Positions 42,561-51,081 are shown, counted from the stretch's first letter. The stretch is 64,000 bases of DNA from Desulfacinum hydrothermale DSM 13146 (GCF_900176285.1 NZ_FWXF01000012.1:1-64000); one strand, 5' to 3'. Notes: a model not told the origin generated them from the sequence alone. Program-made: numbers and translations.

Positions 42561-43691
42561 ATGAGCGCAGATGTGTTGACCGTCGAAAGGCTCGAGGGTG
42601 GTGTTATGCGCTGCACCCCCTCCGCTCCTTTTGTCCTCAGCACGAGCCGCCGCTATCACGAAGCCTTTACCCGCCTTGTTGCCACACCGGGCCTGCGCAC
42701 CATCGTTTTGGAGATGGCCCCCGTGAGCACCGTGGACAGCGCCGGAGCGGCCGTCCTGAAGACCTGGCAAAAGGAGTGTGGAGCACGGGGAATCAACCTG
42801 GAGCTGAGCCAAGCGGCTCCCCAGGTGGAAGCCTTTTTGCGCTTCGCCGGTTTCTTCGAAAAGCCCACGGCGCGACCGGCGCCTTCCAAGAAGCGCTCGC
42901 CGCTTCCAGAGCGGCTGGGAGTGGCCGCCGTGCGCCTGTGGAACGACACCCGTGATCTTATCCAGTTCATCGGCGGGGTGACCGTAGCCGTGGGCCCCTG
43001 CTGTTTCAATCCCAAGCGATTCCGTCCCCGGGAGATCCTCTACTACATCCAGCAGTCCGGGCCGGAAGCGGTCCCCATCGTCTTTTTGGTCAGCTTTCTC
43101 ATGGGACTGATCATGGCCTTCCAGGCCGCCGTGCAGCTTCGACAGTTTGGGGCCAACATTTTCGTGGCCGATCTGGTCAGCCTGGCCTTGACCCGAGAAC
43201 TGGGGCCCCTCATGACCGCCATCATTCTGGCCGGACGTTCCGCCGCGGCCTTCGCCGCCGAAATCGGCACCATGAAGGTGAACGAGGAAGTGGACGCCCT
43301 GACCGTCATGGGCTTCGAGATCACGGAATTTCTGGTCATGCCCAAGGTGGTCGCCTTGGCGGTCAGCGGTCCTCTGCTGACCGTGTTCGCCAACGCCTCG
43401 GGCATCCTGGGCGGCATCGTGGTGGGGGTGCTCAGCCTGGATCTCACCCCGGCCAGTTTCATCCTGGAAGTCTGGCAGATTCTGACCGTGGGAGACGTGG
43501 CCGGGGGCCTGGTGAAGAGTCTGGCCTTCGCTGTGGTGGTGGCTCTGGTGGGATGTTTCCGGGGCCTGCAGACGGAAAGAACCGCCGACAGCGTGGGACG
43601 CATGACCACCTCGGCGGTGGTCACCTCCATCTTTCTCATCATCCTGACCGACGCGGTGTTTACCATCATTTTCCACGTCTTTTCGTGGTAG
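42561..43691 (+). CDS. mlaE: MlaE-type ABC permease with fused N-terminal STAS domain
   Basis: 376 residues. Residues 1-105 form a STAS domain (IVLEMAPVSTVDSAGAAVLKTWQKEC), the same fold as MlaB, which is a separate small protein in E. coli. The permease part (about 115-376) has FVSFLMGLIMAFQAAVQLRQFGA-like, LTRELGPLMTAIILAGRSAAAFAAEIGTMKVNEEVDALTVMG, and about five to six spans ending in ILTDAVFTIIF. With MlaF and MlaD it moves phospholipids between inner membrane and periplasm. First gene of a four-gene operon. Confidence 0.92.
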   Translation: MSADVLTVERLEGGVMRCTPSAPFVLSTSRRYHEAFTRLVATPGLRTIVLEMAPVSTVDSAGAAVLKTWQKECGARGINLELSQAAPQVEAFLRFAGFFEKPTARPAPSKKRSPLPERLGVAAVRLWNDTRDLIQFIGGVTVAVGPCCFNPKRFRPREILYYIQQSGPEAVPIVFLVSFLMGLIMAFQAAVQLRQFGANIFVADLVSLALTRELGPLMTAIILAGRSAAAFAAEIGTMKVNEEVDALTVMGFEITEFLVMPKVVALAVSGPLLTVFANASGILGGIVVGVLSLDLTPASFILEVWQILTVGDVAGGLVKSLAFAVVVALVGCFRGLQTERTADSVGRMTTSAVVTSIFLIILTDAVFTIIFHVFSW

Positions 43692-43801
43692 AGATATGAA
43701 AGGGGACATGAGGCGCCGGTGCCGAGACGCTCCTTGGAAAGGATAAGACGCCAGACGAACGGCGGCGTCCTGATCCACCCACCATGGGTTGTGGTGAACC
43801 G

Positions 43802-44614
43802 ATGAAGCGAAACGAGACTCGTTCGGACGTGGAAGAGGCGGTGATTCGAACGGAAAACCTGACCGTCGGTTACGGTGAGACCGTGGTCTTGCAGGGAGTG
43901 ACGTTCCATGTGGCCAAAGGGGAGATCGTCACCATCCTGGGCGGGAGCGGTTGCGGCAAAAGCACCCTGCTCAAGGCCCTTATCGGCCTGATCCCGCCCC
44001 TGGGCGGTTCCGTGTGGGTGGCCGGTCACCCCATCGTGGGACCGGACAGGCAGGAGGCGCTGGAGGCGGTGCGAAGAAAGATCGGCGTCCTTTTCCAGTC
44101 CGGAGCCCTACTGGGATCCTTCACCCTGGCGGACAACGTGGCGCTGCCCTTGGAAGAGTTCACGGATCTGCCCAAGGCCTTGATCGACGAAATCGTTCAT
44201 ACCAAACTGGCGGCGGTGGGACTGGCCGATTACGCCCAGTACATGCCCATGGAATTGAGCGGAGGGATGAGAAAGCGAGCGGCCCTTGCCCGGGCCATGG
44301 CCCTGGACCCGGAGATCCTCTTCTGCGACGAGCCCTCGGCCGGCCTGGATCCGGTGACCGCAGCGGAACTGGACACCCTGCTGCTGCAGCTCAATGAAGC
44401 CCTGGGCATCACCCTGGTGGTGATCACCCACGAGCTGGCCAGCATCTTGGCCATCAGCCAACGTTCCATCATGCTGGACAGTGAAGCCAAGGGCATCATC
44501 GCCCAAGGCTCCCCCCGGGACCTGCAGGAAAAGAGCACCGACCCCAAGGTCCTGGCCTTTTTCCACCGAAATCCGTCTTTGCTGGCGCAGGCAGCGGGGT
44601 CGACCACCCCGTGA
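43802..44614 (+). CDS. mlaF: MlaF-type ABC ATPase
   Basis: 270 residues. Walker A GGSGCGKST at 47-55, Q-loop VLFQSGALLGSFTLADNV, signature ELSGGMRKRAALARAM, Walker B ILFCDEPSAGLDPV and switch His in VVITHELAS. It powers the MlaE permease. The ATG at 43802 is preferred to one at 43784; a 110-base gap from mlaE separates it but nothing suggests a separate promoter. Confidence 0.95.
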   Translation: MKRNETRSDVEEAVIRTENLTVGYGETVVLQGVTFHVAKGEIVTILGGSGCGKSTLLKALIGLIPPLGGSVWVAGHPIVGPDRQEALEAVRRKIGVLFQSGALLGSFTLADNVALPLEEFTDLPKALIDEIVHTKLAAVGLADYAQYMPMELSGGMRKRAALARAMALDPEILFCDEPSAGLDPVTAAELDTLLLQLNEALGITLVVITHELASILAISQRSIMLDSEAKGIIAQGSPRDLQEKSTDPKVLAFFHRNPSLLAQAAGSTTP

Positions 44615-44630
44615 GAAGAGGAGAGATCCT

Positions 44631-45689
44631 GTGGCACGGCGCGTGAACACATTCAAAATCGGACTCTTTGTGATCTTGTGCGGCGGCATCGGCCTGGTGG
44701 CGCTCATCTGGCTGGGCGCTTCCCACTTTTTCGAGGAAAAGGCCACTTACGTCACCTACTTCGCCGAATCGGTCAAAGGCCTGCAACAGGACGCCATCGT
44801 GAACTATCGGGGGGTGGCCATCGGCCGGGTCGCCTCGGTGGAGCTGGCTCCCGACGGGCGTTTGATCCAGGTGGTGATGCATCTGCGCCCCGATTTCAAG
44901 GTGGACGAAACCCTGGCCATTCGCCTGCGGGAACAGGGGCTGACGGGCCTCAGGTTCCTGGAAATCGACACGGCTCCCCCGGATGTGGACCGGGCCACGC
45001 CGCCGTTGGACTTCGAACCGCCCTACCCGGTGATCCGATCTTATCCCTCGGAGTTTCAACAGTTGAAGGGGGCCTTCGAGAGCCTCTACGCCAAGGTCGT
45101 CTCTTTGGACCTCAACGGCCTGACAGAGAGATGGAAACAGGTGGGGGAGACGATCAATCGGATCTTCGGAGGAACGGACCTGGAAACCACCCTGAGAAAC
45201 GTTCGGGAGGATACGGAACGTCTCAAGGTTTTGCTGGACCGCGCAGACCGAGCGCTCCAAGAAGAAGACCTGAAAGCCATCGTTCAAAACACGCGGGAAG
45301 CCACTCAAAGCCTGCGCCTCCTGGCGGGAACCATGGAAAAGTCCGCTTCGGGGGGAAACCTGAGGGCCCGCTTGCAAGACCTGGGAGCGGCCGTCTCCGC
45401 CACCCGCCAGGCGGCCGAAACCCTGACCGAACGGCTTTCGGAGATCCCTCCCGGCGCTCTGCGCCAATCCTCCCAAAACATGCAGGAACTCCTCCGGGAC
45501 GGCCAGGCCGTGGTTTCCCAATGGAGCACGCAAACCAACGAAACCCTGGTCCTGCTCAATCAGAACCTCTATTCCCTGAAGGTCCTCTTGGATCAACTGG
45601 TGGTGCTGGCGCGAACCCTAAAGGATGCACCCAACCGGATCCTCTTTTCCACAACCCCCCAGGATCCCTTCGAAGGACAAGGAAAATGA
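44631..45689 (+). CDS. mlaD: MlaD-type MCE-domain lipid-binding protein
   Basis: 352 residues. One N-terminal span (KIGLFVILCGGIGLVALIWLG), an MCE domain (about 40-115: VTYFAESVKGLQQDAIVNYRGVAIGRVASVEL, LREQGLTGLRFLEI), then a long helical tail with LNGLTERWKQVGETINRIF and LEDTERLKVLL-type heptads. It forms a hexameric ring in the periplasm in known Mla and MCE systems. The longer tail compared with MlaD (183 residues) recalls other MCE proteins. A GTG at 44631 is the start, with AGAGGAGAG ahead. The stop overlaps the next start (ATGA). Confidence 0.92.
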   Translation: MARRVNTFKIGLFVILCGGIGLVALIWLGASHFFEEKATYVTYFAESVKGLQQDAIVNYRGVAIGRVASVELAPDGRLIQVVMHLRPDFKVDETLAIRLREQGLTGLRFLEIDTAPPDVDRATPPLDFEPPYPVIRSYPSEFQQLKGAFESLYAKVVSLDLNGLTERWKQVGETINRIFGGTDLETTLRNVREDTERLKVLLDRADRALQEEDLKAIVQNTREATQSLRLLAGTMEKSASGGNLRARLQDLGAAVSATRQAAETLTERLSEIPPGALRQSSQNMQELLRDGQAVVSQWSTQTNETLVLLNQNLYSLKVLLDQLVVLARTLKDAPNRILFSTTPQDPFEGQGK

Positions 45690-46336
45690 CCCAACGATCC
45701 AGGCAAAGCGCTGTGGTCTTGGCCGTGGCCCTGATGGTGTCGGCAGTGGGTTGCACACCCCTTTTGCACCCTTCCGCCCCGCCCAATTATTACGCCCTGA
45801 GCGTGCCGCCACTGGAAACGTTCGCCTGCCCCCAAAGGGGGATATCCCTTCGTGTCTGGCCCTTTGACGCCACCCAGCCCTATGATCGCAACGAGATGAT
45901 CATCGCCTCCACCTCCCATGAGCTGACATTCTCGTCGCGACACCGCTGGGTTGCCAGCCCCGGGGAGATGCTGGCGGAACAGATCGCCCAGGCCCTTTCC
46001 GCCGGCCACCTCTTCCAAACGGTGGACATGGCGGGAAGCCCGGCGGTCCAATCCCCTTGGAACCTGGCCGGGCACCTGCACCGATTTGCTCTTTCCACGA
46101 ATTCAAACCGGGTGCAGGCGGAATTGGAGGTGCGGGTGGTTCTGTGGAAGGAGGGCGCTGCCCGCCGGATTTTTTGGCAAAAAACCTACCGATTGGAAGA
46201 AGTGGCGGATTCGGTGCGCCCGGAGATCTTCGCCGAGGCCATGAGCCGGGCGGTGGGATGCTTCATGAACCAGCTGGCCCGGGACCTGTGCGCCGCCATG
46301 GACGCCGTCACGCCCACGCCCGCACCTCAATCTTAG
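45686..46336 (+). CDS. ABC-type transport auxiliary lipoprotein (PqiC/DUF330-like)
   Basis: 216 residues. A signal sequence (AVVLAVALMVSAVGC) ends at Cys23, a plausible but imperfect lipobox. NYYALSVPP near the N-terminus and RISLRVWPFDATQPYDRNEMIIASTSHEL-type blocks, with SPGEMLAEQIAQALSAGHLFQTV, match the PqiC/ABC_trans_aux family that pairs with MCE systems. It overlaps mlaD by four bases, so it belongs to the same transport machine, as an outer-membrane lipoprotein part. No MlaC-type periplasmic shuttle is seen in this cluster. The TAG stop merges with a repeat end. Confidence 0.82.
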   Translation: MTQRSRQSAVVLAVALMVSAVGCTPLLHPSAPPNYYALSVPPLETFACPQRGISLRVWPFDATQPYDRNEMIIASTSHELTFSSRHRWVASPGEMLAEQIAQALSAGHLFQTVDMAGSPAVQSPWNLAGHLHRFALSTNSNRVQAELEVRVVLWKEGAARRIFWQKTYRLEEVADSVRPEIFAEAMSRAVGCFMNQLARDLCAAMDAVTPTPAPQS

Positions 46337-46367
46337 GAGCCTGCCCGAGAACTCCCAGGTTGCTCCC
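46334..46367 (+). repeat. Solo end of interspersed repeat family at the lipoprotein stop
   Basis: TAGGAGCCTGCCCGAGAACT followed by CCCAGGTTGCTCCC matches the left ends of copies at 39824 and 48980. The first three bases are the TAG stop of the lipoprotein gene. No full-length partner end is found before the DnaA-like gene's stop at 46386. Confidence 0.65.
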
Positions 46368-46385
46368 TGTGGGCCCGTGCGGCCC

Positions 46386-47786
46386 TCAGCCATCCAAACA
46401 CCGGGTTTCGATCCGGTGCGCCACGTGCTCCATGCGCTTTCTCAGCTGGCTGTTCTTGCGTGCCAGCTCCCGATCCACCTTTTTCAGCGAGTAAATGACC
46501 GTACTATGGCTTCGCCCGAAGGCCTGAGCGATGGCGTTGAGGGATTCGGACGTGTATTTTCGGCACAGATACATGGCCAGTTGCCGAGCTTGTGAGATCT
46601 GCTTGTGGCGCGCCCTGGACCGCAGCTCTTCCATGCTCACGCCAAAGTTGGCGCAGACGGCTTCCGCAATGTGGGGAATGCTCAGCGACGGGAGATAATC
46701 CAGCATGGCCTGGGTGACTTCTCGAGCCAACTCCAGGGTGATGGGAATGCCCAGGATGCTGCTCTTGGCCAGGATGCCCACCAGGCAGCTCTCCAGCTGG
46801 CGCACGTCGGAGGTGATCCGATCCGCCAGAAACTCGGCCACTTCCATGGGAAGTTCCACACCGTCATAAGCCGCCTTGCGCTGGATGATCTCTTTGCGGG
46901 TCACAAAGTCGGGCCGTTCGATGGGAGCCACCAGGACCCCCCCCAGGCGGGACCGCAGTTCATGGTTGAGCCGTGGGATGTCCTGGGGAGCCGTCTTGCC
47001 GGTACAGATGATCCTTCGGCCCCGATCCAGAAGCTCGTCCAGGGTGTAGACCAGTTCGTCCTGGATTTTTCTCTTGCCACTGAAAAACTCCACCTTTTCC
47101 AGCAAGAGAACGTCACAGCCGTCCCGGTATCGGCGCTTGAAATCTTCGATTCGATCCCGTTTGAGCGCTCGAATCATTTCGTTGGCGAACTGCTCCGCCG
47201 TCACATACCGCACCCGGGTGTCCGGTTGACTGGTCGTCAAGAGATTTCCCACGGCATGGGTCAGGTGGCTCTTGCCCAAACCTGGGTCCGCCATGAGGTA
47301 GATCGACTGGTTGAAAAGGTTTTGTTGACCCGCCATGGCCAGGCAGGTGGCATAGGCGAAATGATTGGACCGGCCCACCACGAACTGGTCGAAGGTGAAT
47401 CTGGGATTGAAAGGCGATCGCGGCTTTTGGCCCACATCGGCAAAGGACAGCTGCCGGGGGACCTCTTCCGGTGGCTGCCACTCTTGCCCATCGTCCTTTT
47501 CCTGGAGCGGATCTTGGCTGATCAGCTCCAAGCGGACCTTTTTCAGCCGGGGAAACCGATCCCGTCCCACGGTCAGAATCCTGGGCACCAGGTGGCTTTG
47601 AACCCAATCTCTGTGGAGCGCGTTTCTGCAGCCCAGGACCAACTCGTGCCCATCGAATTGGAGAAAACGGAGTGTGGCCACCCATAGATCGTATTGGCCC
47701 CGCGAAAGGCCCTCTTTCAGCCCTTCCTGTACCGCTTCCCACTCTTTGAGCATCCTGTCCATGATCCTCCGAGACGCGTTTTCCAT
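46386..47786 (-). CDS. DnaA-like initiator/regulator with altered Walker B
   Basis: 466 residues with all four DnaA domains by layout: domain I (about 12-90, WVATLRFLQFDGHELVLGCRNALHRDWV), a linker, AAA+ (about 128-345, FNPRFTFDQFVVGRSNHFAYATCLAMA) and a C-terminal helix-turn-helix (RARHKQISQARQLAMYLCRKY and FGRSHSTVIYSLKKV, the DnaA-box-binding signature). Walker A reads ADPGLGKSH at 166-174. Walker B reads LLLEK at 227-231, where DnaA normally has an acidic pair such as DD or ED. DNA binding looks intact, ATP hydrolysis may be impaired. No dnaN neighbour and no DnaA-box cluster are seen, so it is probably a second DnaA, not the chromosomal initiator locus. The start (47786, 47762 or 47753) is uncertain. 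Confidence 0.8.
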   Translation of the reverse strand: MENASRRIMDRMLKEWEAVQEGLKEGLSRGQYDLWVATLRFLQFDGHELVLGCRNALHRDWVQSHLVPRILTVGRDRFPRLKKVRLELISQDPLQEKDDGQEWQPPEEVPRQLSFADVGQKPRSPFNPRFTFDQFVVGRSNHFAYATCLAMAGQQNLFNQSIYLMADPGLGKSHLTHAVGNLLTTSQPDTRVRYVTAEQFANEMIRALKRDRIEDFKRRYRDGCDVLLLEKVEFFSGKRKIQDELVYTLDELLDRGRRIICTGKTAPQDIPRLNHELRSRLGGVLVAPIERPDFVTRKEIIQRKAAYDGVELPMEVAEFLADRITSDVRQLESCLVGILAKSSILGIPITLELAREVTQAMLDYLPSLSIPHIAEAVCANFGVSMEELRSRARHKQISQARQLAMYLCRKYTSESLNAIAQAFGRSHSTVIYSLKKVDRELARKNSQLRKRMEHVAHRIETRCLDG

Positions 47787-48351
47787 CCCAGTCCAACGCT
47801 CCTGAAAAAGCAAGCCACCCCCTTTGACACCTGCGATAACCAGAAACGACCCTCGCGGTGGCGGCACACAACAGGACCGGGAGCCATCGTGCAATGTATT
47901 GTGAGCATCTGTGAGAGAAGGGGTCACCGCTGACCAGGCGTCCCTGCCCCAAAAGCTTCGAAACGCCCCCGCGGCAGGTCCATTGATAAAGGGTCGCGGC
48001 GGCCACCGTCAACGTCGCTCTGGGTGAATTTGGCGCTCTTGAGCCCTGTTCGTTCCGGGGTGGGTTCTTCCTTTGATGCAAGGATGTTACAATCTCATGA
48101 CATTCATCTACTTGATTCGCAAGGAACTTCTGACTTCGATGTTTTCCATGGCATTTCGAACTCTTGTGCCGTTCCCGCCCCTAATCGCCACCCCGGCCCT
48201 TTGCCATGGACTCTTCTTTTCTCTCTCAAATGCAGATTTTTGACGTCTCCGTGGCGGACCGAGGCGGCCTTTCTCCTCCCTCATTGAATAATCAATCCGT
48301 TATGGTAGGCTAGGGAGCAATGAAAATTCCTGAGGAAGGAGGATCACGCCT
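47787..48351. other. Divergent intergenic region, no gene seen
   Basis: About 565 bases between the divergent DnaA-like and HD genes. Part of it (48045-48300) is clearly less GC-rich than the rest of the window. I searched it by eye for DnaA boxes (TTATCCACA type) and found only single poor matches, so it is not an obvious origin. A weak promoter candidate for the HD gene is TTGAAT (from about 48284), 16-base spacer, TAGGCT. Confidence 0.5.
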
Positions 48352-48981
48352 GTGGATGCGATCCCCTCGGTGGCTCAATGCCGCGAGCTGTGGGAACGGG
48401 CACATGTTCCACCACACATAAGGGAGCACAGTCGAAAGGTCGCTTTGGTCGCCCAGGCCCCGGCGTCCCATCTGAACCTGAACAGCCTCCGCGTGAACGT
48501 GGATCTGGTACGCGCAGGGGCTCTGTTACACGACATTGCCAAAGGGCTATCGCTCAAGACGGGGGAAAATCACGCTCAGTTGGGCTATGCCCTCCTCTGG
48601 CGGTGGGGATGGCACCAGGTGGCGCCCATCGTGCGAGATCACATTTTGATGGATCCCGAAAGAGCGCAAGGGCCCATCACCGAATCCCTCCTGGTCAACT
48701 ATGCGGACAAGCGGGTCAAACACGATCAGATCGTGGGCTTGGAGGAGCGCTTTGAGGACTTGATCCTGCGCTACGGAAAGACGCCGGCGATCCGTGACGA
48801 TCTGCGACGCCGCCTGGATCTTTACCGAATAGTGGAGGCAAGGATCTTTTCGCACCTTCCGTGGAATCCGGAAGACGTGGAACGGTTCACCGACCTGCGG
48901 GTCCCGAAGGGGCTTTCGTCTGCGGCCTCGGGACCCATGCCGGGCGGCGCCGACCCCATCCCGATCCGCCCGGAATCCTAA
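48352..48981 (+). CDS. HD-domain phosphohydrolase
   Basis: 209 residues. HIREHSRKVALVAQA, GALLHDIAKGLSLKTGENHAQLGYALL, IVRDHILMD and LVNYADKRVKHDQIVGLEERFE supply the H...HD...D metal ligands. The family includes nucleotide and cyclic-nucleotide phosphohydrolases; this short single-domain form is often annotated as a metal-dependent HD hydrolase of unknown substrate. The GTG at 48352 has AGGAGG nine bases ahead. The TAA stop is directly followed by a repeat end. Confidence 0.85.
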   Translation: MDAIPSVAQCRELWERAHVPPHIREHSRKVALVAQAPASHLNLNSLRVNVDLVRAGALLHDIAKGLSLKTGENHAQLGYALLWRWGWHQVAPIVRDHILMDPERAQGPITESLLVNYADKRVKHDQIVGLEERFEDLILRYGKTPAIRDDLRRRLDLYRIVEARIFSHLPWNPEDVERFTDLRVPKGLSSAASGPMPGGADPIPIRPES

Positions 48982-49154
48982 GAGGCTGCTTGAGAACGCC
49001 CAGGTTGTCCCTTTCCTATGCAGACGGGAGGGACTAGGAAGCACGCTTGTGCTACCGGCCTTGCCATGCCTTGTAGGGACGGGTTCCGAACCCGCCCCCA
49101 CGAGGCTTTCTGAGAACTCAAAAAGCGCCACCGGCCATTGTGGGACAGGCTCTT
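48980..49154 (+). repeat. Interspersed repeat copy 3 (inverted-end family)
   Basis: Left end (TA)AGAGGCTGCTTGAGAACGCC immediately after the HD-gene stop, right end GGCCATTGTGGGACAGGCTC. The right end reverse-complemented (GAGCCTGTCCCACAATGGCC) matches the left end pattern. The middle has GGGACGGGTTCCGAACCCGC then CCCC. About 175 bp, similar to the copy at 39824-39980. Confidence 0.75.
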
Positions 49155-49310
49155 GGAAGGCCGGCCTAACATGCCAGCTGGGTGCCGCTTCGTGCCGACC
49201 CGTCGGCGTAGGACTTCAATGACGGAGCGTGCTGTTGATGAAGGGGTGAAGGTAAACGGGTGTTTCGGACACGCTCCCAGAGCAAGGACCAGTAACAGGG
49301 AAGGAAGGCC

Positions 49311-50252
49311 ATGAACGGGAAGAAGCTTCGAGTCGCCCTCCTTGCGGGAGGCATTTCCGCCGAACGGGACGTCTCCCTCAAGAGCGCCCAGCAGGTTGAC
49401 GAGGCACTGGACAAGACCAAGTACGACATCCGCCGCTACGACCCACGGGACCAGCTGCCAGAGCTGGTTCGGGATGCGTCCACGATCGACGTGGCCCTGG
49501 TGATCCTTCACGGACGTATGGGAGAAGACGGAGCTATCCAAGGTTTTCTGGAATGCCTGGGGATTCCCTACCATGGAAGCGGGGTCTTGGGCAGCGCCGT
49601 CGCCATGAACAAGATCGTGAGCAAACAGCTCTATCAGCAAGCCGGTCTTCCCGTGGCTCCTTACGTCATCGTCGACAGAAAGGCCCCCCCGGCCCCGGCG
49701 GAGATTGTGGATTCCTTGGGACTGCCCGTGGTGGTCAAGCCGGAACACGAGGGGTCCAGCATCGGTTTGAGTATCGTCAAGGAAGAAAAGGATCTCCAGG
49801 GTGCCCTGGAAGAGGCCTGGCGCTACGACCCCAGGTGTCTGGTGGAACAGTTCGTGGCGGGCACGGAAATCACCGGGGGGGTCCTGGGCAACCACAAGTT
49901 GGAGGCCCTTCCGCTGGTGGAAATCATCCCCGGAGAAGAGTACGAATTCTTCGACTACACGGCCAAGTACACCCCGGGAGCCACCCGGGAGATTTGTCCG
50001 GCCCGGGTTCCCGACGAAGTGGCCCGCAGAGCCCAGGACTACGCTGTGCGCGCTCACAGGGCCCTGTGCTGCCGCGGCTACAGCCGAACGGACATGATCG
50101 TCTCCCCCTCCGGGGACATGGTGGTGCTGGAAACCAACACGATTCCCGGAATGACCCAGACAAGCCTCTACCCTCAGGCTGCCGCGGCCGCAGGAATCAG
50201 CTTCAGCCAGCTCCTGGATCGGCTCATTGAACTGGCCCTGGAAAGGGATTAG
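49311..50252 (+). CDS. ddl: D-alanine--D-alanine ligase
   Basis: 313 residues. VALLAGGISAERDVSLKSAQQV start motif, VALVILHGRMGEDGAIQGFLECLGIPYHGSG, MNKIVSKQLYQQAG, VVKPEHEGSSIGLSIVK and the metal site DMIVSPSGDMVVLETNTIPGMTQTSL are those of DdlB. The ligase makes the peptidoglycan dipeptide. GAAGGAAGG precedes the ATG at 49311. The 150 bases before it hold repeat copy 3 and a spacer; no cell-wall gene is adjacent, which is unusual for ddl. Confidence 0.96.
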   Translation: MNGKKLRVALLAGGISAERDVSLKSAQQVDEALDKTKYDIRRYDPRDQLPELVRDASTIDVALVILHGRMGEDGAIQGFLECLGIPYHGSGVLGSAVAMNKIVSKQLYQQAGLPVAPYVIVDRKAPPAPAEIVDSLGLPVVVKPEHEGSSIGLSIVKEEKDLQGALEEAWRYDPRCLVEQFVAGTEITGGVLGNHKLEALPLVEIIPGEEYEFFDYTAKYTPGATREICPARVPDEVARRAQDYAVRAHRALCCRGYSRTDMIVSPSGDMVVLETNTIPGMTQTSLYPQAAAAAGISFSQLLDRLIELALERD

Positions 50253-50275
50253 AAGGAGAACCTGGGCCCGGCGGC

Positions 50276-50899
50276 TCAGGATGCCTTCTTATTGGTGAAA
50301 TTGCCGCGGGGGGCCCCCACGTTGTCGAAGGCGGAATTGAAATTACGGTACAAGGAATGGTAGTCCCGGATGCGGTGCCACTTCTTGATGTAGCCGGGCG
50401 GTAGCTCCTCCACCAGCTCGATGCCGTCCCACTGCCTGGGATTGGGGAACGCGTAGTAGGGCAAGTCCTTGGGAAGACCCCGGACGAAGACCACCTGCGG
50501 GGTGGTCCATTCCAGGTATGCCAGATAGAGCCGGTGCATCCCGTCATTGATGATATGGACCACCCGGCCGTTGCGCTCCACGGACTCTTCCACGATGGGC
50601 GGCAAGACGTCGATGGGATCCTCGGCCCCCTCCAGCCAGACCTTCACATAGCCGTTCAGCCGGAAGAGATCGTAACCGAAACCTTCCAGCTCCCACTTGA
50701 GATGGCGGACCTTTTGAAGCTCTTGGACCAGCACATAGCGCTGAGCCGGGTAGAGATCCTCGGTGGCCATCTCCTCCAGGCTGATGGCCGCGTCTTTATA
50801 GACCAGCACCTCGGGGCGTTTGAGGAGCGTCACACGGCGCAGCCGTTCCAAGAGCTCCGGGGCGCCGAAATGTTCGACCTTGACCACACGAACATCCAT
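50276..50899 (-). CDS. Uncharacterised protein with a ParB-like sequence block
   Basis: 207 residues. The middle has RVVHIINDGMHRLYLAYLEW, which resembles the D/E-G-x-H-R-x-x-A pattern of the ParB/sulfiredoxin nucleotide-binding fold, and is followed by PQVVFVRGLPKDLPYYAFPN. The N-terminus (MDVRVVKVEHFGAPELLERL) and C-terminus (HSLYRNFNSAFDNVGAPRG) are not recognised. AGGAG eight bases before the ATG at 50899 supports the start. It is solitary, between ddl (convergent) and tRNA-Phe (same strand), and no partition gene is close. Confidence 0.55.
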   Translation of the reverse strand: MDVRVVKVEHFGAPELLERLRRVTLLKRPEVLVYKDAAISLEEMATEDLYPAQRYVLVQELQKVRHLKWELEGFGYDLFRLNGYVKVWLEGAEDPIDVLPPIVEESVERNGRVVHIINDGMHRLYLAYLEWTTPQVVFVRGLPKDLPYYAFPNPRQWDGIELVEELPPGYIKKWHRIRDYHSLYRNFNSAFDNVGAPRGNFTNKKAS

Positions 50900-50916
50900 G
50901 GATTTTTTCCACTCCT

Positions 50917-50948
50917 AAAACAGCAAAGCCCGCGGGTAGCGGGCTTTG
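50917..50948 (-). terminator. Terminator of tRNA-Phe
   Basis: On the minus strand CAAAGCCCGC, loop TACCC, GCGGGCTTTG, then CTGTTTT. The 10-bp stem is perfect. It lies about 45 bases after the tRNA 3' end and immediately before the ribosome-binding site of the gene at 50276-50899. Confidence 0.75.
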
Positions 50949-50990
50949 CCGAAGCTTGGGGGGGTAACCCCAAAAAAGGATGATGGCTCA

Positions 50991-51066
50991 TGGTGGCGAG
51001 GCCCAGAATCGAACTGGGGACACGAGGATTTTCAGTCCACTGCTCTACCGACTGAGCTACCTCGCC
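50991..51066 (-). tRNA. tRNA-Phe (GAA), CCA encoded
   Basis: On the minus strand the acceptor GGCGAGG pairs with CCTCGCC, the D arm is TAGCTCAGTCGGTAGAGCA, the anticodon loop CTGAAAA gives GAA and the T arm is CCCAGTTCGATTCTGGG. CCA is encoded at 50991-50993. Confidence 0.95.
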
Positions 51067-51081
51067 GAAACCGAGCGCGAC

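Noticed and set aside
47787-48351. Replication origin beside the DnaA-like gene
   Set aside because: Only isolated poor matches to DnaA boxes, no cluster, no dnaN, no clear AT-rich 13-mers.
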